A DNA stretch of 19,079 bases from UBA2882 sp964619485 (lineage in GTDB: Bacteria > Bacillota > Clostridia > Lachnospirales > Lachnospiraceae): positions 1-19,079 of the forward strand of contig CAZUCI010000060.1 of assembly GCA_964619485.1 (NCBI GenBank). Direction: 5' to 3'. Positions 15,422 through 19,079 of the stretch are shown here, piece by piece. The number at the start of each line of letters is the position of its first letter. The stretch's first letter is position 1. A model generated the notes under the pieces. The model ran no database searches. It was not told the DNA's origin and saw only the letters and a program-made list of their open reading frames with translations. A program made the position numbers and the translations under genes.

Positions 15422-15610
15422 ATGACAAGAAATGATTACAATGAGCAGAATAAGTCCCAGAACGGTTACAATGATAGTTCTAAAGACAGCAGCAACAGCC
15501 AGAACAATCAGAATAACCAGAATAAGCAGAACAACCAGAACAATCAGAACAGACAGAACAACCAGAACAGACAGAACAACGAAAAGGATTCCATGGACAA
15601 CGAAGACTAA
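15422..15610 (+). CDS. Small Asn/Gln-rich repeat protein, possibly spore-related
   Basis: The 62-aa product consists of 22 Asn and 11 Gln, more than half of all residues. Its middle (about 26-53) is a run of short QNN/QNR/QNK units. There is no signal peptide, cysteine, Pro or hydrophobic core, so it should be unfolded, soluble and near neutral. It has an excellent ribosome site: AGGAGG (15408-15413), 8 bases before the ATG. A forespore-type promoter lies just upstream and a 10-bp hairpin after the stop. Composition and control recall gamma-type small acid-soluble spore proteins (SspE), Gln/Asn-rich storage proteins, but I see no real sequence match. The gene is well supported by its signals; the spore role is inference. 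It is flanked by unrelated genes in the same direction. Confidence 0.75.
   Translation: MTRNDYNEQNKSQNGYNDSSKDSSNSQNNQNNQNKQNNQNNQNRQNNQNRQNNEKDSMDNED
15480..15586 (+). repeat. Degenerate CAGAACAAC-type 9-bp repeats
   Basis: The DNA of the small gene is built from imperfect tandem units near CAGAACAAC, CAGAACAAT and CAGAACAGA. They encode Gln-Asn-Asn/Arg. The units are in frame, so slippage would change the length without breaking the gene. Confidence 0.8.
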
Positions 15611-15618
15611 TGGAACCT

Positions 15619-15643
15619 GGGGAGCTGTATTCCACAGCTCCCC
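15619..15643 (+). terminator. Hairpin after the Asn/Gln-rich gene
   Basis: GGGGAGCTGT (15619-15628) pairs perfectly with ACAGCTCCCC (15634-15643) around a 5-base loop, 8 bases after the stop. There is no T run, so it may protect the 3' end of the mRNA rather than terminate well. Confidence 0.6.
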
Positions 15644-15664
15644 GCTACATAAAGAAAAAGTTGA

Positions 15665-15693
15665 TTGACAGTATTTGTGTCAGAACTTAATAT
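15665..15693 (+). promoter_or_regulatory. Sigma-A promoter of the methyltransferase operon
   Basis: A perfect TTGACA (15665-15670) is followed after 17 bases by TAATAT (15688-15693, four of six). Transcription would start about seven bases later, at or next to the ATG at 15700. Confidence 0.5.
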
Positions 15694-15699
15694 AAGACT

Positions 15700-16854
15700 A
15701 TGAGAAAAATGGAGATTATAGTTCCATGCCATTTTGGCCTGGAGGCTGTATTAAAAAAAGAAATAATTGAATTGGGATACGATATCAGTCAGGTAGAGGA
15801 TGGAAGAGTCACCTTTGTCGGGGATGAGGATGCTGTATGCCGTGCAAATATTTTTCTGCGTACTGCGGAGAGAGTGCTGATTAAAATTGGCAGTTTTCAT
15901 GCAGAATCTTTTGATGATTTGTTTGAGGGAACAAAGGCATTACCGTGGGAAGAATATATTCCGGCAGATGGAAAGTTCTGGGTTACAAAGGCTGCGAGTG
16001 TTAAGAGTAAATTGTTTAGCTCATCAGATATTCAGTCTATTATGAAAAAAGCCATGGTAGAACGTATGAAGCAGAAGTATCATAAGAGCTGGTTTGAGGA
16101 GAGTGGAGAGTATTTTCCTGTCCGTGCATTTTTATATAAAGATGAAGTGACGGTCGGTCTTGATACCACGGGAGATTCACTTCATAAGCGTGGCTACCGA
16201 AAACTGTCTGCAAAGGCACCAATTGCGGAAAATCTTGCTGCGGCATTGATTATGCTGACACCATGGAATGGAAGCAGAATTCTGGTGGACCCTTTTTGTG
16301 GAAGTGGAACCTTTCCTATTGAAGCAGCAATGATGGCTGCAAATATGGCACCGGGAATGAGCCGCGATTTTCGTGCATTTAAATGGAAGCATATGATTCC
16401 TTCTAAACTGTGGTATGAATGTCTGGATGAAGCGCAGGAAATGGTAGATTTGAATGTGGAAACGGACATACAGGGATACGATCTTGATCCGGAGATGGTT
16501 AAAATAGCCAGAGAAAATGCAACGCTTGCAGGAGTGGAGAAGCTGATTCACTTTCAGACGCGAGGAGTAGCGGATTTAAGTCATAGTAAAAAGTATGGTT
16601 TTATTATAACGAATCCTCCTTATGGAGAGCGTCTGGAGGATAAGAAGGATCTTCCAAAGCTTTACAGAACCATTGGAGAACGGTACCGCGCTCTGGATTC
16701 CTGGTCGATGTATCTGATTACTTCCTATGAGGATGCACAAAAGGACATCGGAAAGCAGGCTGACAAAAACAGAAAGCTGTATAATGGTATGCTTAAGACC
16801 TATTATTATCAGTATATGGGACCAAAGCCGCCAAAGATGTCAAATAGAAAATAA
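15700..16854 (+). CDS. THUMP-domain class I rRNA methyltransferase (RlmL-N/YpsC type)
   Basis: The 384-aa protein fits the UPF0020 family of RNA N2-guanine methyltransferases (the YpsC group, related to the N-terminal half of RlmL, which modifies 23S rRNA G2445). The opening IIVPCHFGLEAVLKKEI is typical. A THUMP RNA-binding domain spans about residues 50-160. The SAM-binding motif I is DPFCGSGT (197-204) and the catalytic motif is NPPYGER (305-311). LHKRGYRK (about 160-167) is also family-typical. I kept ATG 15700; ATG 15709 is possible. Neither has a ribosome site, and the promoter predicts transcription from about this position, so the mRNA may be leaderless. It heads a run of four same-strand genes. 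The target base is inferred from the family. Confidence 0.88.
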   Translation: MRKMEIIVPCHFGLEAVLKKEIIELGYDISQVEDGRVTFVGDEDAVCRANIFLRTAERVLIKIGSFHAESFDDLFEGTKALPWEEYIPADGKFWVTKAASVKSKLFSSSDIQSIMKKAMVERMKQKYHKSWFEESGEYFPVRAFLYKDEVTVGLDTTGDSLHKRGYRKLSAKAPIAENLAAALIMLTPWNGSRILVDPFCGSGTFPIEAAMMAANMAPGMSRDFRAFKWKHMIPSKLWYECLDEAQEMVDLNVETDIQGYDLDPEMVKIARENATLAGVEKLIHFQTRGVADLSHSKKYGFIITNPPYGERLEDKKDLPKLYRTIGERYRALDSWSMYLITSYEDAQKDIGKQADKNRKLYNGMLKTYYYQYMGPKPPKMSNRK

Positions 16855-16863
16855 GCAATGGGA

Positions 16864-16902
16864 GGCATCAGGACTCTGTGTGCATTGCAGACACCTCATG
16901 CC
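16864..16902 (+). other. Imperfect hairpin before the amidase-like gene
   Basis: GGCAT, AGG and TCTG (16864-16878) pair in order with CAGA, CCT and ATGCC (16888-16902), with a C-C mismatch and a two-base mismatch between the blocks and a 9-base loop. It fills most of the space between two genes. No T run follows, so it is not a normal terminator. Confidence 0.55.
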
Positions 16903-16917
16903 AAAGAGAGACAATAA

Positions 16918-17817
16918 ATGACGAAGTTGGGCGAAAAAATAGTAATTGCAGTGTCTTTGACATGCCTGTGCATTTTTTTTGGAATCATCTGGTTTACCAA
17001 CAAATGGGTAGAGGATGAGCTTCCAATAGAGGATGTGGCTTCAATTGATACTGCACAGGAAGAACCGGAAGAAAGCGAATTCAGGGAAGCTGGTTTTGTG
17101 ACAGAGGGCGCCAGAGAAGGCGAATTGTCTGTCACACTGGGAAAGCATTGCAAAAAGGATGATATCTACAGCCAGGATGATTTGGAAAAAAAAGAAATCA
17201 TTCTTTATTTGCCTGGAATGAGTCAGGATGAAGTGGTAAAGGACAGCGTTGTGGCAGATACCAATGCAGTGGCAGGAATTAAAACCATGCAGCAGGGTGA
17301 TGTGTTAAAACTGGAAATTCAAATGAAAAATGTCTGTGAGTACTCCTTTAAAACGGAAGGAAATCAGCTGAAGGTCAAAACGGAGAATGTTTCACAAAAA
17401 TATAGTGAAATTATTGTTATTTCGGGATTCACGGAGGAAGAGCAGACTGCTTTGACTAAAATGGATACTGCAAAGGTGTTTTACTCGGATGATGTGGCAT
17501 TTGCCAACGAAGTCAGAGCAGATGCTTTTTTGATTTTTGATCAGGATTTGTATGAAAAGCAGCAGGAAATTATTATGTATAATGATGAGTATTTCCTTCC
17601 TGATTATGACAGCAGGGATTTAAGCCGAAGCATGGAGCAGGCCTATCAGAAAAATGGAATCACGGATGTTACCACAGTTTATGTTGAAGATCAGCTGTTA
17701 GAGGAGGCCATGGTTCCGGCAATACGGATATCCGGGTTTTCCCTGGAGAATGCTGAGGTGGTAAGGGAACTGATGGAAGAACTGAAAAAGGACATGACAA
17801 ACAGTGAGGAAGAATAG
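16918..17817 (+). CDS. Membrane-anchored protein resembling a degenerate AMIN + Amidase_3 amidase
   Basis: The 299-aa protein starts with one membrane segment (about residues 8-28, no lipobox) and an acidic linker. Residues about 85-160 look like an AMIN cell-wall domain (IILYLPGM..., then LKLEIQMKN...YSFKTEGNQLKVKT). The rest recalls Amidase_3 (N-acetylmuramoyl-L-alanine amidase): FANEVRADAFLIFDQD stands where amidases have LANxxxADLFxSIHxN, and VPAIRISGFSLENAEVVREL where they have PAxLVELGFxxNxxExxLL. The first His, the His of SIH and the catalytic Glu are not kept, so it should be inactive, perhaps a binding or regulatory protein like other amidase relics. This is pattern reading, not a search. 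An AGAGAGA ribosome site precedes the ATG. Its TAG stop touches the ATG of rdgB, so the two are translated together. Confidence 0.6.
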   Translation: MTKLGEKIVIAVSLTCLCIFFGIIWFTNKWVEDELPIEDVASIDTAQEEPEESEFREAGFVTEGAREGELSVTLGKHCKKDDIYSQDDLEKKEIILYLPGMSQDEVVKDSVVADTNAVAGIKTMQQGDVLKLEIQMKNVCEYSFKTEGNQLKVKTENVSQKYSEIIVISGFTEEEQTALTKMDTAKVFYSDDVAFANEVRADAFLIFDQDLYEKQQEIIMYNDEYFLPDYDSRDLSRSMEQAYQKNGITDVTTVYVEDQLLEEAMVPAIRISGFSLENAEVVRELMEELKKDMTNSEEE

Positions 17818-18417
17818 ATGAACGAAATTGTTTTTGCAACAGGAAATGTGGGAAAGGCAAGAGAAGTGGCAATGATGTTTCAGAGTATGGATGTGCGGGT
17901 ACTGACATTGAAGGAAGCCGGGCTGGAAACTGAAATTGTCGAGAATGGCACCACTTTTATGGAAAATGCAATCATCAAGGCCAAAACGATTGCAAAGGAA
18001 ACCGGGAAAATAGTACTTGCGGACGATTCCGGTCTTGTGATAGATTATTTGAATGGGGAACCGGGAATTTATTCTGCCCGTTTTATGGGGGAGGATACTT
18101 CCTATGATATAAAAAACAAGGCGATATTGGAAAAGATGAATGGCGTTCCAAAAGAAGAGAGAACAGCACGGTTTGTGTGCGCTATGGCGGCTGTAATGCC
18201 GGATGGAGAAGTAATCGAAACAGAAGGAGTCATGGAGGGTATAATCGGAACCGAAATTGCAGGTAAAAATGGATTTGGGTATGATCCTATTTTCTATTTG
18301 CCGGAATTTGGTATGAGCAGCGCGGAAATTACGCCTGAACAGAAGAACATGGTGAGCCACAGGGGAAAGGCACTACGAAAAATGCAGAAGGAACTTTCGA
18401 AACGAATCCAGGGATGA
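17818..18417 (+). CDS. rdgB: XTP/dITP pyrophosphatase (RdgB/HAM1 family)
   Basis: The 199-aa protein is a full-length HAM1/RdgB enzyme. It hydrolyses dITP, XTP and related faulty purine nucleotides to monophosphates and pyrophosphate, keeping them out of DNA. Motifs: ATGNVGKAREV (7-17) for substrate binding, the catalytic LADDSGL (67-73, with D69/D70), GFGYDPIF (152-159) and the closing SHRGKAL (180-186). The start codon directly abuts the stop of the upstream gene; GTGAGGAAG inside that gene serves as ribosome site. The next gene starts 4 bases after its stop. In Bacillus subtilis the same pair is found as ysnA-ysnB, which supports both calls. Confidence 0.96.
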   Translation: MNEIVFATGNVGKAREVAMMFQSMDVRVLTLKEAGLETEIVENGTTFMENAIIKAKTIAKETGKIVLADDSGLVIDYLNGEPGIYSARFMGEDTSYDIKNKAILEKMNGVPKEERTARFVCAMAAVMPDGEVIETEGVMEGIIGTEIAGKNGFGYDPIFYLPEFGMSSAEITPEQKNMVSHRGKALRKMQKELSKRIQG

Positions 18418-18421
18418 TTGT

Positions 18422-18901
18422 ATGAGAATTTTGATCGTCAGCGACACTCATCGCCATAATGATAATTACGCGAGAGTGTTGGAAAGAGTTGGACAGGTTG
18501 ATATGGTAATCCACTGCGGTGATGCAGAAGGAAGCGAATATCTGTTGCAGGAGTCAGCAGGTTGTCCGCTTCATATTGTGATGGGCAATAATGACTTTTT
18601 TTCGGATTTGCCAAGAGAGCTGGAGCTGGAGATTGCAGGGTATCGCATTCTGGTGACCCACGGACATTACTATTACGTGAGCTCCGGTCATGGGCTTTTA
18701 AAAGAAGAGGCAAAGAAGCGTGGATTTGATATTGTTATGTACGGACATACACACAGGCCGGTAATAGATGAAAGTGACGGAATCATAGTTTTGAATCCGG
18801 GTAGCCTTACATATCCGAGACAGGAGGGAAAAAGACCTTCCTATATCATTATGGATGTGAACAAAAGAGGTGAATGTGGCTTTGACTTGGAATATTTGTA
18901 A
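18422..18901 (+). CDS. YfcE/YsnB-type metallophosphoesterase
   Basis: The 159-aa protein is a compact calcineurin-like phosphoesterase of the YfcE/MJ0936 family. Metal-binding motifs are all present: SDTH (D8, H10), HCGD (D34), GNND (N57, D58), THGH (H80) and GHTHRP (H109, H111). The NPGS motif near 125-128 is also typical. Relatives hydrolyse phosphodiesters in vitro with Mn2+; the cellular substrate is unknown. It lies 4 bases after rdgB, as ysnB follows ysnA in Bacillus, suggesting a link to nucleotide clean-up. The ribosome site is weak, which fits translational coupling. No clear terminator separates it from the tRNA promoter downstream. Confidence 0.93.
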   Translation: MRILIVSDTHRHNDNYARVLERVGQVDMVIHCGDAEGSEYLLQESAGCPLHIVMGNNDFFSDLPRELELEIAGYRILVTHGHYYYVSSGHGLLKEEAKKRGFDIVMYGHTHRPVIDESDGIIVLNPGSLTYPRQEGKRPSYIIMDVNKRGECGFDLEYL

Positions 18902-18955
18902 AAGGGCAGGAAAAAGAGAAAAAGGCAAAAAAATAAAAAAGATTTAAAAAAGATG

Positions 18956-18984
18956 TTGACATTTTGAAATCTATATAATATAAT
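18956..18984 (+). promoter_or_regulatory. Consensus promoter for tRNA-Pro
   Basis: Perfect TTGACA (18956-18961), 17-base spacer, perfect TATAAT (18979-18984). The A-rich tract at about 18909-18952 upstream of the -35 looks like an UP element. The strength fits a stable RNA promoter. Confidence 0.92.
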
Positions 18985-19026
18985 TCATCTTGCGTTGTGA
19001 AAAACGAGAACAACAAAAAGTACTTA

Positions 19027-19079
19027 CGGGGTGTGGCTCAGCTTGGCTAGAGCGCCTGGTTTGGGACCAGGAGGTCGCA
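19027..19079 (+). tRNA. tRNA-Pro(UGG), 5' part (runs off the window)
   Basis: The acceptor starts CGGGGTG (19027-19033). The D-arm (GCTCAGCTTGGCTAGAGC) and anticodon arm CCTGG-TTTGGGA-CCAGG (19055-19071) follow. The anticodon is TGG at 19062-19064, giving proline. The gene is cut by the window end at the variable loop; more tRNA genes may follow. Confidence 0.95.

Noticed and set aside
15214..15423. Minus-strand 69-codon frame before the Asn/Gln-rich gene
   Set aside because: Its start overlaps the start of a gene with perfect signals and no ribosome site is seen. I cannot support it as a gene or as a relic.
15480..15586. Short repeat array as CRISPR
   Set aside because: Units are 9 bp, in frame and without spacers; they code for QN repeats.

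Overview
The window looks like a chromosomal segment of an anaerobic, spore-forming, low-to-moderate GC Firmicute, most likely a gut-type Lachnospiraceae (Clostridia). This is inferred from AGGAGG-type ribosome sites, a lipoprotein SBP with the MKKKLLSVLLS...LLAGC style of signal, DUF624 and DUF1700 proteins, a clostridial-type cellobiose phosphorylase and a forespore-type promoter. It starts inside the 3' end of a tRNA gene and ends inside a tRNA-Pro gene. It contains two 10-N assembly gaps, both inside one gene.

Layout. 1-3014: tRNA 3' end and terminator, an Rpn/PD-(D/E)XK-type nuclease-like protein, and a stand-alone MutS-type ATPase. 3021-5642: a MerR-family regulator (minus) divergent from cardiolipin synthase (plus). 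A perfect inverted repeat sits inside the cls promoter. 5740-12059: a carbohydrate locus, with a GH94 cellobiose phosphorylase (minus, interrupted by the N gaps) divergent from an ABC importer (lipoprotein binding protein, two permeases). A 480-bp regulatory region lies between them and a strong terminator hairpin lies between the binding protein and the permeases. The logic is import of a cello-oligosaccharide followed by intracellular phosphorolysis to glucose 1-phosphate plus glucose. The importer ATPase and the regulator are not encoded here.

12222-15147: a PpiC/parvulin-like foldase lipoprotein, a DUF624 (YesL-like) membrane protein, an unrecognised 133-aa protein and a DUF1700/HAAS membrane protein. 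15422-15610: a 62-aa Asn/Gln-rich protein behind what looks like a sigma-F/sigma-G (forespore) promoter. 15700-18901: an apparent operon of a THUMP-domain RNA methyltransferase, a membrane-anchored protein resembling an AMIN + Amidase_3 amidase that has lost its zinc ligands, the RdgB/HAM1 house-cleaning pyrophosphatase and a YfcE/YsnB-type phosphodiesterase. 18956-end: a consensus promoter and tRNA-Pro(UGG).

No insertion sequence, CRISPR array, prophage gene or complete defence system is visible. The most interesting points are the candidate forespore-expressed Asn/Gln-rich protein, the degenerate amidase, the inverted-repeat operator in the MerR/cls promoter, the repeat-rich control region of the cellobiose locus, and the cellobiose phosphorylase reading frame, which can be restored across both gaps.
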